Shown piece after piece: positions 9,190-18,502 of a stretch of DNA of 64,000 nt. Numbering within the stretch: position 1 is the stretch's first letter; each line of letters opens with the position of its first letter. The position numbers and the translations under genes were made by a program. Under the pieces are notes generated by a model. That model saw only the letters and a program-made list of their open reading frames with translations, had not been told where the DNA came from and searched no databases. Source of the DNA: CAWAPS01 sp963783945 (GTDB taxonomy: Bacteria > Actinomycetota > Acidimicrobiia > Acidimicrobiales > Palsa-688); NCBI GenBank assembly GCA_963783945.1, contig CAWAPS010000010.1:9212-73211 (forward strand). Reading direction: 5' to 3'.

Positions 9190-9550
9190 TACCGCCCTTG
9201 AAGTACCTCGGCCGCTGTCGGGGTCTGGCTGCCGGTACATTCGCAAAGAACGGCGTGGCGGGGAACGACACCCGCAGATGGTCCCTCAGGCCGGGGCCAG
9301 AGCTTCGATCAGCCCGAAACCGGCGCCTTCAGCGAGGTAGATGGGCTGGTAACCATGAGTGGTGCAGCTGGATCCGAACTTGGCGATGATCGCGGACGCG
9401 TCGCCGACGAAGACGGACGTTACGGGCTGCTGGGCCGCGAGGCATTGAGCGGTGTAGTTGGGCCGTAGCCGAAATCTCGCTCACGTCGTCGTACACGTCG
9501 ACGCGCCCACCGGGAATCTTCTCGCCGCTGGTGACGGCCTATTGGGGTAG
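9190..9550 (-). pseudogene. Decayed copy of the ABC substrate-binding protein
   Basis: Read on the minus strand in shifting frames, this encodes SEISATA, then NYTAQCLAAQQPVTSV, DASAIIAKF, YQPIYLAEGAGFGL and SFPATPFFANVPAA. The order matches the intact lipoprotein at 7536-8807 (SISATAPNYTAQCLAAKN, DASAIIARV, YDPVYVIGEGSFG). At least two frameshifts separate the blocks, and both ends are missing. It is an inverted, degenerate paralogue. Confidence 0.7.
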
Positions 9551-10111
9551 GTTTCGTCCGGCCACCATGAAGCGGTGCCCGTCCGGCGAGCGGATGCCGA
9601 ATTCTTCCCGTCCCCACGGCCCGATGGTTGCAGGCGGCGAGGTCCCTCTTGATCTTTCGGTCCAGGACGGGCTATAGCTGATCTGCCGGCTCGGTCTTGT
9701 TCACAGTGCGTGCGAAAATGCGTTCGTGCGACTTCGCCGGGTACCCGATCCACCAGGGTCGCGTGCCCCCGGGTGAGAGATCTCTCTGAAGCCCTGCTCG
9801 CGCTGAAGCGGCGACACGAACACAAAGCCCGGAGGCTGGGTGTACGAGATCGACGTTCGTTTCGATGGCAACGGGCGGTGCCACCCGATTGGATGACGGG
9901 CGCGATGCGGGCGGGTCTTTTGGGTGGCGTTCTGGGTTGAACCCAACAGGCTTCGGGTGGTGCGGTACTCAGCTGATCGCATGGCGTGCGGCGGAGCATC
10001 GGACGCAAGCGTTGGCGGCGGCTGGCTCAAGCCCCCCGCCGCTCACGTCGGCAAGGTAGGAGCGCGGTTTGGCCCGTTCGGCCGAGTGGCGGCGCGGACG
10101 GTTGAAGTGGC
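9551..10111. other. Degraded DNA between genes
   Basis: A minus-strand frame near 9550-9620 reads FGIRSPDGHRFMVAG, resembling the end of a glyoxalase/VOC domain. A plus-strand frame near 9820-9880 reads KPGGWVYEIDVRFDGNG. Neither is long enough to call a gene. Both look like remnants. Confidence 0.3.
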
Positions 10112-10717
10112 GTGACGATGGGGCGTGACGAATCTGCGCGCCCTGCTCGTGATCGCTCGGCCCTGGTGGGCACGATGATCTCCGGAGGATTCGGGCTGGC
10201 CTGGGCCATGTGGGGCGCCTCGGGCCTGGCCGGGGTCGCGGCGGTCGCGGTTCGTGTTGCGGGGATCTTTCTCGGGCTGGCGATCATCGTGGGCGCTGCG
10301 CGCCTGCTGGAATCGCGCTTCGAGGGGCCCCCCGGTGGTCGCGGCCCCATGTTCGCCACTCGTGCCTACCGCGTCGTTGTCGCCGTCGAGGTCGTCGCGC
10401 TGTTCGGCGGCGGCGCCATCCTTGGCGCGACCGGCCACTCCGCGTATGTCGCGGCGTGGTTCGCCACCGTCGTGGGCGCTCACTTCTTGGCGTTCGGCCG
10501 CCTGTTCGCGTCTTTCTTCAAAGCGCTCGGAGTTCTGCTGGTCGCCGGCGGCGTGGCCGGCGCCGCGCTCGGGCTCGCTGGCGGTGGCCGAGACGGCATC
10601 ACCGCCGTTGCGTCGCTCGTGGCCGCGGCGGGTCTGCTGGCCGCGGGCCTCTGGAGTCTCCGCGCGGACGGGATGATCCGAGGTGGGTGCTCCTCACGAG
10701 CGAACCCTCCTCGTTAG
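10112..10717 (+). CDS. Small polytopic membrane protein, unknown function, 201 aa
   Basis: There are about five or six hydrophobic segments (GTMISGGFGLAWAMWGASGL, a following AVRVAGIFLGLAIIVG, the region around VVVAVEVVALFGGGAI, AAWFATVVGAHFLAFG, and two Gly/Ala/Val-rich helices toward the C-terminus). No catalytic motif is visible and the family is not recognised. The start is either GTG 10112 or ATG 10118, and neither has a strong ribosome binding site. It has no operon partner, being flanked by degraded DNA. Confidence 0.6.
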   Translation: MTMGRDESARPARDRSALVGTMISGGFGLAWAMWGASGLAGVAAVAVRVAGIFLGLAIIVGAARLLESRFEGPPGGRGPMFATRAYRVVVAVEVVALFGGGAILGATGHSAYVAAWFATVVGAHFLAFGRLFASFFKALGVLLVAGGVAGAALGLAGGGRDGITAVASLVAAAGLLAAGLWSLRADGMIRGGCSSRANPPR

Positions 10718-11034
10718 GCGCACGGTGCTTCCGACCAGCCGCCGCAACCCGCACAACGCACTACGAACCCACAGGCCCCGGTAGGCGCCACCTCAGTGAT
10801 CCACGCCGGCTATGAGGCGCTGCGGAGGACCGACCTGGTCCATAGGCCGAACCTCAACCGGCGACCCCGATGGGCGGCTCGGCGACTTCCCCGGGGTCTG
10901 TCGTCGGTCAGCGAAGTTCGCGATTGATCCGAGAGCTGGGATTCCTCGACAAGACCATCCACCACTGTAGGTGGTGGACCCTCCAGCCCTCGGGACTGCT
11001 AGGTGTCCGGAGGTGCTGGAGGAAGCGGCTGACC
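10718..11034. other. Intergenic stretch, nothing recognised
   Basis: It contains a hairpin-capable segment with CCATCCACCAC and GTAGGTGGTGG near 10960-10980, just before the IS21 remnant, possibly part of the element's left flank. No gene is visible. Confidence 0.3.
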
Positions 11035-11396
11035 ATGTTGTCCCAGGAGGTTTACATGGACGTTGTTGCCCTGCCCCGTCAAGGTTGGACGATCGGTCAG
11101 ATTGCCGAGAAGATCGATCGTCACCCGGCGACGGTGTCGTCGCGGTTGAAGAAGGGCGGTCCGCCGTCGAGTCGGTCCGCGCCGGCCGGTCATGTGCCGG
11201 TGGTCGACGACCGCTGGAAGACTCGAATCAAGGGGTTTGTTGGATGCCAACCCGCAGCTGTTGGCCACTTCGGTAGAGCGGATCATCGGGACCGAGGGGT
11301 ATGAGGGGGTCGTATGAGAGCCTGGTCCGCCGTCTACGTCAGGTGCGCGGTGTGCACCGCCGGCACAGCCCGGCGGTGTCGCCAGGGCCGGCGATC
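11035..11396 (+). pseudogene. istA: IS21-family transposase (IstA) N-terminal remnant
   Basis: It begins MLSQEVYMDVVALPRQGWTI with the DNA-binding HTH (QIAEKIDRHPATVSS) characteristic of IstA. It then shifts frame to ANPQLLATSVERIIGTEGYE and again to YESLVRRLRQVRGVHRR. The blocks are in the right order for IS21-type transposases, but the catalytic DDE domain is absent and there are at least two frameshifts. No IstB partner is seen. Confidence 0.75.
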
Positions 11397-11750
11397 TAAT
11401 CCTCTATGGCAGCGAGAAATGGCCCGATCACCCCGAGGAGGGGGTACCTGTTGTGGCCGAAGGGCTGCTTCAAGAGTTTGACCCCTACTCGGTCACCGAG
11501 CAGCTGCAGACTCCCTTCGGGCGAACATCGCGGAGCGTAGCGAGCGTTCTGGCGTCACGTTCTGGCTGCTCAGTGCGGCTTTCCGCCAGCTTCACGCATC
11601 CGCGTCCGGCTCTCGACCCGTCGATTGGAACTCACGTGGCATCACGGGGTGGGGCATTCGGCGCGGATGTTCTGCTCGGCCAGCTGGAGGTCGAGCGTCT
11701 CATCACAGTCCCGGCGGCCCGGGGATAAACGCGACGATTAGGTCCAGGAG
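11397..11750. other. Degraded DNA after istA remnant
   Basis: Frames reading HPEEGVPVVAEGLLQEFDPY and RSGVTFWLLSAAFRQLHAS look protein-like but are in different frames and unrecognised. This is probably eroded plasmid- or element-borne coding sequence. Confidence 0.3.
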
Positions 11751-12314
11751 ATGATTTTTGTCCGGCGTGGTAAGTGGATCGGGGTGCTGGTGCGTAAAGA
11801 CGGTGTGCGAGACCAGCGGGACGAGTTCGTCGAGTTCTACGGGACAAACAAGGACAGGTGTCTTCGTGCCGTCGCCGCCAGCGGAGTCGACCCCAATCTG
11901 GCGGAGGAGCTGGTAGCCGAGGCCTTCGCACGAGCCTGGAGGTACTGGGCCAAGGTCAGCCGACACCCAGCCCCCGTGGCGTGGGTGATGCGCACCGCCG
12001 TGAACACCCGGGTGTCATGGTGGCGGCGCTGGCGCCGGGAGGTGCCCCTGGCCGGGCATGACCCGGCCTCGCCGGACCATCCCCTGGACGGCATCGACAC
12101 CGCCGTGATGGTGGCGCTGGGGCGCCTGCCGGCCCGTCAACGGGAAGTGATCACCCTGCGGCTCCTTCTCGATCTGGACACCGAGACCACAGCCCAGGTG
12201 CTCGGGATCGCGCCGGGAACGGTCACCGCCCACCTCTCGCGAGCCATCAGCGCCCTCCGCGCCCAGCTTCCCACCACCGCCCCCCAACACCACATCAGCG
12301 AGGTGACCCCATGA
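11751..12314 (+). CDS. ECF-type RNA polymerase sigma factor, 187 aa
   Basis: The sigma-70 region 2 is recognisable (ELVAEAFARAWRYWAKV; AWVMRTAVNTRVSWWRRWRR), followed after a short linker by region 4 with its HTH (LGRLPARQREVITLRLLLD, TAQVLGIAPGTVTAHLSRA). It directs core polymerase to a small regulon. The ATG at 11751 gives a longer N-terminus than usual; a GTG at 11808 (VRDQRDEF) is an alternative start. The stop overlaps the start of the next gene, so sigma factor and membrane protein are coupled, the usual arrangement for an ECF factor and its regulator. Confidence 0.85.
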   Translation: MIFVRRGKWIGVLVRKDGVRDQRDEFVEFYGTNKDRCLRAVAASGVDPNLAEELVAEAFARAWRYWAKVSRHPAPVAWVMRTAVNTRVSWWRRWRREVPLAGHDPASPDHPLDGIDTAVMVALGRLPARQREVITLRLLLDLDTETTAQVLGIAPGTVTAHLSRAISALRAQLPTTAPQHHISEVTP

Positions 12315-12934
12315 CGAACGACAACGACATGCTCAGCCCACTCCGAGAGGCCCTCTCCGGGCTGCACATGCACACCCCAGTCGAGGCGATCCTGCACCGG
12401 GCGGCCGTCCAACGACGCAAGCGACGGGCCGCACTAGGCGCGACCGTGGCGGCCAGTGGCGTCGCCGCCGCGCTCGTCGCGGCCGGTGTCGGATCCCCCC
12501 GCCATGCGCCGCCGGCCCACTCAAGCGGGCCTCAGCTGGCCGCGTTCACCGTGACCAGCGGTCCCGGCGGGGCCACCAGTCTGACGCTGCGTAAGGGCGG
12601 GCAATGGCAAGTCAACGCCGCCGCGCTTCGCGATGCGCTGGCCGAACACGATATTCCCGCCCTTGTCACCGTGGGCAAGAGCTGCGACACGAACCCGGAG
12701 CCAGCCGGCCTCGATCAGGTCATCACCTCAAACAGGCAGACCGATGGGAACGTGGATGTGATCTTCAACCCAAAGGCCTTGCCGCCCGGGGCCGAGATCA
12801 GCATCGGCCTCTTCCCCGCCCACACCAAGTTCAGCCTGATCGACCAGAACGACGCACTTCACTGCGCCACCGACGCAGGCCAGCCCACCGTCCCCGGATC
12901 ATTAGACCCGCACATCACTCGAACCTCAGCTTGA
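12311..12934 (+). CDS. Single-pass membrane protein, probable sigma-factor partner, 207 aa
   Basis: A charged cytoplasmic N-terminus (residues 1-40, ending in RRKRR) precedes one hydrophobic segment (AALGATVAASGVAAALVAAG) and a roughly 140-residue extracytoplasmic domain with two cysteines. The topology is that of anti-sigma or sigma-associated sensors, but no zinc-binding HxxxCxxC anti-sigma motif is present, so the role is inferred from overlap with the ECF gene. Cys residues in SCDTN and HCATD may form a disulfide. The ATG start overlaps the sigma stop (ATGA). Confidence 0.65.
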   Translation: MTNDNDMLSPLREALSGLHMHTPVEAILHRAAVQRRKRRAALGATVAASGVAAALVAAGVGSPRHAPPAHSSGPQLAAFTVTSGPGGATSLTLRKGGQWQVNAAALRDALAEHDIPALVTVGKSCDTNPEPAGLDQVITSNRQTDGNVDVIFNPKALPPGAEISIGLFPAHTKFSLIDQNDALHCATDAGQPTVPGSLDPHITRTSA

Positions 12935-13692
12935 AACGGACGCTGGCATGCCAGCCAGAAACCCCGGCGGTCACCCGCCTTCACGCCGAGCAACCCGTCA
13001 CAACCTCGAGGAACCCACTTCCCACCCCGCCAGACTGACGAAAATACAGAATAACGGCATCGGAACAGCCCCCGGCGTTCTGGTTCGCTTCGCAACGACG
13101 TTCTGTGCTAAGGGTAGGAGGCGATGAGCCGATCGTTTCAGATCTTCCTTCCTGAGCGACCGGATATCGGGCCGCGGTGGCCGATCTGGGTTGGCAGCGA
13201 AAGGAAGACGCACAGTCTGACTGTCGTTAGCCAAGACGCTCTGAACTCGCATTGGGCCCACACCATCCCGCCTACCGTTGATCGGGGCGACCCTGCTCGG
13301 GCGGTTGGTACGCCATCATGGGACAGCTGGAACGGGGAGGAAGGCTCGGGACGGGCTCTCGGTCCGGTCTGAGCAGTTCGCTTGTTCCTGCCTCGGCCGG
13401 GCGATCGGGTGCCTAGATCGGACGTTCAGCCGCGTTGGCGGACCGTTGCGGCCGTCTAGGGCCGGGTGGAGCGTACCCCGGGTTCCTATCGTGGTCGGTG
13501 ACGGGGTCACCGGTGCCCTGGTCGGGGTTCCGGCAGTGTGATGGCGCGTTAATCCATCACCAACGGCGCCCCGGCTCGGCCCGTACGCTGGCCCCGCGAT
13601 CGAAACGCCTCGTCAGGCCGGTTGAGTTGGGCGGTCCGGCTCCGACAATCTTTCCGTTGCGTGGGGTCCCGGAAGGCCGGTGCCCGCCTATT
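12935..13692. other. Intergenic stretch, one doubtful small ORF
   Basis: There is a perfect 12-bp palindrome CTGGCATGCCAG just after the membrane protein gene. A small plus-strand frame at 13124-13372 begins after AGGAGG but with only two bases of spacing, and its sequence has no recognisable family. I do not call it a gene. Confidence 0.3.
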
Positions 13693-14406
13693 TCAATGGG
13701 CTTCACCTTGATGGGCGTCCTTGACCACTTCCCTCGCAACAACGGAAAGGCGACGTCGAGATTGTCGAGCCTGAGTCCTGAGCTGCTCGAACGCCTGTCG
13801 GGGACCGATCCCCTCCCGCGCTATCAGCACTCCTTTGGCCTGTTCGATCACCACCCGGGCTTCGAGGGCCTTCTCCAGCTGTGTGGCCAACTCGCCGCGC
13901 TCCTCGCTCTGCAGGGTGGTGGCTATGGCCAGCGCCGCCAGATCGGTGAACGACGTCAACGCCAACTCACCCTCGGGGGTCCAGGCGTGTGCCTTGGCGG
14001 AAAAGACCGCGACCACGCCGACGGCGTCGGACGCATAGGGGATTGGGCTAGCCAGCACAGCCCGCAGGCCGTCGCTGACAGCCCGGGCGCTGAAGTCGCC
14101 CCAGCGGCTCTCGTCAATCAGGTCCTCGCAGCTGACCAACTCCTTCTCGTTGAAGGCAGTGATGCAAGGCCCGGCGCCATGCTCGATCTGAAGGGACTCC
14201 AGCTTGTCCATCCGGGGATCGGAGACCGCTGCGTTACGCAGGGCCATCTCTCCGTCGATAAGCATCAGTCCCGCCCCGTCCACCGAGAACAGGTCATGCG
14301 TCGTGGATACGACCAGATGTATTGCCCCGTTCAGATCCTCGGCACCGTAGCGAAGCCGGTCTAGGTCTTTCAGGGCGGCCCTGAGCTCACTCACCCCAAA
14401 GGTCAT
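13693..14406 (-). CDS. GAF-ANTAR transcription antitermination regulator, 237 aa
   Basis: The N-terminal GAF sensor domain spans about residues 25-160 (including DGAGLMLIDGE, GPCITAFNEKELVSCEDL, VGVVAVFSAKAHAWT). The C-terminal ANTAR RNA-binding domain has its typical helix start LEKALEARVVIEQAKGVLIA and a QAFEQLRTQARQSRRRLSVV core. ANTAR proteins bind paired RNA hairpins and prevent termination. This GAF-ANTAR form is common in actinobacteria as a stress or redox sensor. The start taken is ATG at 14406; a TTG at 14427 would add seven residues. It stands alone, divergent from the membrane and stress cassette that follows. Confidence 0.88.
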   Translation of the reverse strand: MTFGVSELRAALKDLDRLRYGAEDLNGAIHLVVSTTHDLFSVDGAGLMLIDGEMALRNAAVSDPRMDKLESLQIEHGAGPCITAFNEKELVSCEDLIDESRWGDFSARAVSDGLRAVLASPIPYASDAVGVVAVFSAKAHAWTPEGELALTSFTDLAALAIATTLQSEERGELATQLEKALEARVVIEQAKGVLIAREGIGPRQAFEQLRTQARQSRRRLSVVAREVVKDAHQGEAH

Positions 14407-14726
14407 GATCCTGTGCCCACGCTGCAATGCTCAGCACACCGGTCAAGGCGCATCAGTGTCCCCCCTGTTCTCCATGAAGCCGCAACGTAGCTCAACAGCC
14501 TGGGAGAAGCTGAAGAATTCCGCCTTGGTGTGTTTGACGATCGGTCCGGCGCGACCCCGGCCCGCCTGACAAGAGTAGGGACAGGGTTGTTTCGACATCG
14601 CTCGGGTGGGTATTGTAAAGCGTACCGCCTTGAACCTGCGGATTGAACTCGACGGCCGACCAGCTTCCGCGCACCGTGACGGTGTCGCCTCCTGGCTGGA
14701 CAGTTGTTTTGGCGCAGGAGGCGATC
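14407..14726. other. Divergent intergenic region
   Basis: The 320 bp lie between the GAF-ANTAR gene and the small hydrophobic protein gene. A promoter for each is expected. No unambiguous -35/-10 pair was picked by eye. Confidence 0.3.
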
Positions 14727-14882
14727 ATGTTTGCAATCATTGTTTTGGCGTTGTTGGCCTTGGTGCTTTTCGGGGTGGGTTTCACCGTCCATGTGCTTTG
14801 GTGGATAGCCATCGCCCTGGCGGTCGTGTGGGTGATCGGGTTTCTGGTCCACCCGAGCGGAGGACGCTGGTATCGATGGTAG
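14727..14882 (+). CDS. Small hydrophobic membrane protein, 51 aa
   Basis: The start ATG 14727 is fixed by AGGAGG at 14716-14721, five bases upstream. It has two transmembrane helices (FAIIVLALLALVLFGVGF and LWWIAIALAVVWVIGFLV) and ends in GGRWYRW. It resembles the short hydrophobic proteins found beside stress genes in actinobacteria, whose role is unknown, possibly membrane stabilisation. A degenerate second copy occurs at 23437. Confidence 0.75.
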   Translation: MFAIIVLALLALVLFGVGFTVHVLWWIAIALAVVWVIGFLVHPSGGRWYRW

Positions 14883-14982
14883 GCCCGCGCTCAGACGGCG
14901 TGCATAGAGGCGCCCGGACCTGGGTACTGGATACCGCGACTTCGCTTGACGACTGCTTGTCCAGCGAGGAGGGAGAAACAAA

Positions 14983-15558
14983 GTGACGACCGCAGAGATC
15001 GTTATCGTCGTGGTTGTAGGAGTGATAGTGCTTATCGCCTTGGTCCTGGCTCTGGGCGCGGCCACACGCCGGCGGGAGCGGCGCCGGCTGCAGCAACAGT
15101 TCGGTCCTGAATATGAACGCACCGTGGCCGCTACGGGAGATCCAAAACGAGCTGACGCGCAACTGCGCGACCGGGTGGACGAGCAAGAGCGTCTCCGGAT
15201 TCGGGCCCTGAGCCGGGTCGACCGGGACGCATTCTCGCAGGAGTGGCGGGGGATCCAGGGGCGGTTCGTCGACGCCCCCGATGACTCGCTAGTGCAAGCG
15301 GACGACCTGCTGAGCCGGGTCATGGGCCAGAGCGGCTACCCAGTGGAGGACTTCGACCGCCAAGCGGATCTGATTTCGGTCGATCACGCCCACCTGGTTG
15401 ACAACTACCGCAAGGCTCGGGCAGTTCGCGACGCCAGCCTGAAAGGGCCGATAGAAACAGAACAGCAACGTCGGGCGCTTCTGGCTTACCGGTCGCTGTT
15501 TTCCGAGCTGCTCGACGAGCCGAGTGCCGAGACGCCCGAGCCCGAGATCCATTCGTGA
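14983..15558 (+). CDS. Membrane-anchored protein of unknown function, 191 aa
   Basis: One N-terminal transmembrane helix (EIVIVVVVGVIVLIALVLAL) is followed by a basic stretch (ATRRRERRRLQQQFGPEY) and an alpha-helical cytoplasmic domain with the conserved-looking signature W-R-x-I-Q-x-R-F-V-D-A-P, then DDLLSRVMGQSGYPVEDF. A family of this layout is widespread in actinobacteria without an assigned function. The GTG start lies at the end of a GAGGGAGAAACAAA leader. The stop overlaps the next gene's possible GTG start (GTGA), and the next protein repeats the same signature without the membrane helix. Confidence 0.75.
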   Translation: MTTAEIVIVVVVGVIVLIALVLALGAATRRRERRRLQQQFGPEYERTVAATGDPKRADAQLRDRVDEQERLRIRALSRVDRDAFSQEWRGIQGRFVDAPDDSLVQADDLLSRVMGQSGYPVEDFDRQADLISVDHAHLVDNYRKARAVRDASLKGPIETEQQRRALLAYRSLFSELLDEPSAETPEPEIHS

Positions 15559-16220
15559 ACAACCCAACAGAAAGGCCAGAAGCGATGAGCACTGATCTGT
15601 CTGGACCGGCGAAGAACGCCCCGAAGTCGCCGGAGGAGCGACCCGATCAGCCGCCGTCCGATGCGGGCGCTTCCCGACCCGCACCGGCCCTCGCCGAAGA
15701 GCCAGCCCCCCAGGACGCGGACAGTTACCAGAACATAGCCACGACCGACGAACTCAGCGCCACACCCGCCGAGTCCGAGCAGCCCGTTCCCCTGGGTAAT
15801 GGGGTCGATTACAGCGACAACGCGGCCGCCGGGGGAAATCCGGCAGTCGCAGCTCCCGAAGGCGGAGCCAACAGTGCCGACCCTTCTCAACAGATGGCAG
15901 CGCAGGCGAACCCCCCGCCTACCGGCGGTTCGACGGAGCAAGCAGGCGGGGCCGCCGGGCAGTCCTTCATCGGCGACGCCTCTAGCTACGCCCGACGGTG
16001 GGAGTCCATCCAGGTCGGCTTCGTCGACGATCCCCGAGCTGCGGTGCACGAAGCGGAGACCCTGGTGTCGGACGTGATGGGCGAGGTCATCGCCACGTTC
16101 CAGCAGCAGCGCCAGCAGTTAGAGGCGCAGTGGTCCGGCGGCGGTCAGGCGTCAACCGACGATCTGCGGGGCGCGTTCCAGCGCTACCGGGACTTCTTTC
16201 ACCGCCTGTTACAGATCTGA
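15555..16220 (+). CDS. Soluble homologue of the preceding protein with disordered N-terminus, 221 aa
   Basis: The first roughly 130 residues are Pro/Ala/Glu-rich and low in complexity, probably disordered. The C-terminal part carries the same signature as its neighbour: W-x-S-I-Q-V-G-F-V-D-D-P, then A-E-T-L-V-S-D-V-M, and ends in a helical RYRDFFHRLLQI. The two proteins are therefore paralogous in their conserved domain and co-translated. The start may be GTG 15555 (overlapping the upstream stop) or ATG 15585, which follows AGAAAGG and is more likely. Function is unknown; the pairing suggests a complex. Confidence 0.7.
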   Translation: MNNPTERPEAMSTDLSGPAKNAPKSPEERPDQPPSDAGASRPAPALAEEPAPQDADSYQNIATTDELSATPAESEQPVPLGNGVDYSDNAAAGGNPAVAAPEGGANSADPSQQMAAQANPPPTGGSTEQAGGAAGQSFIGDASSYARRWESIQVGFVDDPRAAVHEAETLVSDVMGEVIATFQQQRQQLEAQWSGGGQASTDDLRGAFQRYRDFFHRLLQI

Positions 16221-16554
16221 CAGGTCACATTCTCTACGACTGCCTTAGCCGCAGCGCCGACACGAGTGATGCGTAGGCGACCAATGGGCGCTACGAGCCA
16301 CTCCTAGGACCGAAGTCAATTCACGCCGCACGAGTCCAGCGAGCGCGGATCTTCATCTCCACCGGAATGCGGCCCGCGGGGCCGGTCAAGGGGCCTGATC
16401 TTCCGACTTGAGTACCCGGAGCGAAGCCGCCTACACACATCGATTCGGCCCAGCGGTCAGTCTGGCGGTGGCCCGAGCCGTCTAGATGATTGGGGGCCGG
16501 GGTGGAGGGTAAGTACCAGCCGTACAAGCGGGCAGACGGAAAGGAACGGCAATC
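16221..16554. other. Intergenic stretch, nothing recognised
   Basis: No conserved coding segment. The end carries the ribosome binding site AAGGAA for the YihY gene. Confidence 0.3.
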
Positions 16555-17568
16555 ATGGCAGCTCGGGAGGCGACTGCCCGACCGGATCGCGACGCAACGA
16601 GCCTGGATGGCCCAACCGATTTACCCAAGCCCTCTCTGGTTGCCGTTCTCAAGCGGGCGCGGGTCGAGTTTCGCAACGACAATCTCACCACTCTCGCCGC
16701 CGCGCTTACCTACTACAGCGTGCTCGCCGCCGTGCCGGGACTGGTGGTCGTGTTCACCGCACTGGGCCTGTTCGGAAAGAGCGTCACCAATCGGGTGGTG
16801 GCCGAGGTCAACTCCGTTGCCCCCGGTTCCAGTGGCCACTTCGTGCAGAACCTCATGGCCCAAGCCCAGTCGCACAAATCGGGCACCGGGGTCACGGCAC
16901 TCGTCGGTATCGTCATCGCGTTGTGGTCGGCTTCGAGCTACGTCAACGCCTTCCGTCGCGCCTCCAACGTCATCTACGGCATCGGAGAGGGCCGCCCGGT
17001 CTGGAAGACGGTCCCCCTGCGGGTAGCGGTCACCATCGTCGCGGTCGTCGTGCTGGTGCTCTGCGCGCTGATCGTTGTCGTCAGCGGGTCTATTGCACGA
17101 GCCGTGGGCAACGCCATTGGCGCCGGCCACAGCGCAGTAGTGGCGTGGGGCATATTCAAATGGCCACTTCTTGTCATTCTGGTGTCGGTCCTGCTGGCGG
17201 TGCTGTTCTGGGCCAGTCCCAACGCCAAGCAGGCCGGCATCAGGTGGGTGAGTCCTGGCGGGGCCATCGCTACCCTGGGGTGGGTGGCGATGTCCGTGCT
17301 GTTTGCGATCTACGTCGTCAACTTCTCGTCATATAACAAGACCTACGGGGCACTGGCTGGCATCGTCGTCTTCCTCATATGGCTGTGGCTGAGCAATCTG
17401 GCCCTTCTAGTGGGGGCGGAGGTCAACGCGGAACTAGACCACGCCAAAGCTATAGCGAAAGGATTGCCAGAAGACGTGCGCCCGTTCGCGGAGCCGCGCG
17501 ACACCCGTAGACTCGATGAATCCGACCGGCGGGCGGTCCGGCAGGCCGACTCGTTGCGAAGGGAGTGA
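16555..17568 (+). CDS. YihY/BrkB-family inner membrane protein, 337 aa
   Basis: About six transmembrane helices in the YihY arrangement, starting with the family signature in NLTTLAAALTYYSVLAAVPG (residues about 43-62). Later family features are ALWSASSYVNAFRRASNVIY, PGGAIATLGWVAMSVLFA and the terminal FLIWLWLSNLALLVGAEVNAE. These proteins were once thought to be RNase BN. Their role is uncertain, probably transport or envelope function. The C-terminus is a charged tail. The start ATG follows AAGGAA by seven bases. Confidence 0.88.
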   Translation: MAAREATARPDRDATSLDGPTDLPKPSLVAVLKRARVEFRNDNLTTLAAALTYYSVLAAVPGLVVVFTALGLFGKSVTNRVVAEVNSVAPGSSGHFVQNLMAQAQSHKSGTGVTALVGIVIALWSASSYVNAFRRASNVIYGIGEGRPVWKTVPLRVAVTIVAVVVLVLCALIVVVSGSIARAVGNAIGAGHSAVVAWGIFKWPLLVILVSVLLAVLFWASPNAKQAGIRWVSPGGAIATLGWVAMSVLFAIYVVNFSSYNKTYGALAGIVVFLIWLWLSNLALLVGAEVNAELDHAKAIAKGLPEDVRPFAEPRDTRRLDESDRRAVRQADSLRRE

Positions 17569-17871
17569 CGTCCTAGGAACCGCGGATCCCCGCCCTGAGC
17601 GGCAGTTTCAGACGGTTGGGGGTATCACAGCACTGTCTTGAGGCTTCGCATTCCCCGGGCGGGGATGAAGCGCCGGTGTGCGGCTGCAGCTTGAGCCGTC
17701 CGGCCCAGTTGTAAGTCGCCGACGCGGTGGACAGGCGCCTGTTACGTGAGCCGCCAAGGACTAGCCATGGCGATGAAGGGTCCCGTCCTAGGACCCCTCG
17801 TGACGGCGAGCGGAGAGCCGGCGGGCGGCGCGGTCACGGACGAGCTGTCACTCTCGGGGTATGTTCGGGCC
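17569..17871. other. Intergenic stretch, nothing recognised
   Basis: No gene. The short CCCGGGCGGGG-containing segment near 17655 could form weak secondary structure but has no T-run. Confidence 0.3.
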
Positions 17872-18349
17872 GTGCCCGAGCTGCCCGACGTCGAGGGGTT
17901 CCGTCGCCTGCTCCACTACCACGTAGTCGGCCAAAAGGTCACGGCCGTCGAGGTCCGTGACCCGGGCATGGTTCGGGGCCGGTCCGGCCAGGCCTTCGTG
18001 CGCCAGCTCGAGAGCCGACGGTTTAGTGAGGCCGACCGGCGCGGTAAGTGGCTGCTGGCCCGCACGGACGGCCCGACGGGATGAGATCCTGTGGCGAGCC
18101 AGGATCCACCCTGCACGCCGGCTCGGTGATCTCCAACCGCACGAACGCGAAGAGCTCGGCCGGAGTCTGCAGCGAGTCCTTCGAGCCTCGGTGCCAGTCG
18201 GAGCGATCCCGAGATGGGCCACGTGGCTCAGCTCGCAACGCTCCCTAACAGATCCGCACTGCCCACGCTGCCGGGCGCACCTAGCAACAAGCCGGGTCGG
18301 CGGGCGCACCTCATACCGGTGCCCCGTCTGCCAGCCGACTCCCACCTGA
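17872..18349 (+). pseudogene. mutM: Formamidopyrimidine-DNA glycosylase remnant with internal deletion
   Basis: From GTG 17872 the frame begins (V)PELPDVEGFRRLL with the catalytic Pro-Glu of Fpg/Nei glycosylases and continues to about residue 70. It then stops at the TGA at 18082-18084. In another frame the C-terminal part follows at once: DEILWRARIHPARRLGD and the zinc finger CPRC-x16-CPVC. The middle of the protein (about 100 residues, including the segment before DEILW) is missing and the join is out of frame. No functional base-excision enzyme can be made. Confidence 0.85.
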
Positions 18350-18502
18350 ACGGCCTTCGAGCCGAACGGCGACACCCCGCGGGAAGAACATGAGCGCGAA
18401 TCCAACCGCGGGATCGGCCAAGGACCCCCCTGTCCGGGGGGCGGCGAGGCGCGCCCTTGCCCCCAGGGGCGGTTCTTCATCAGAGATCTGGCGATGCGGG
18501 GA

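Noticed and set aside
13435..14364. Open frame on the plus strand opposite the GAF-ANTAR gene
   Set aside because: Shadow frame; the minus strand carries clear GAF and ANTAR domains.
14403..15323. Open frame on the minus strand opposite the small membrane gene and its neighbour
   Set aside because: Arg/Ser/Thr-rich shadow of well-supported plus-strand genes.
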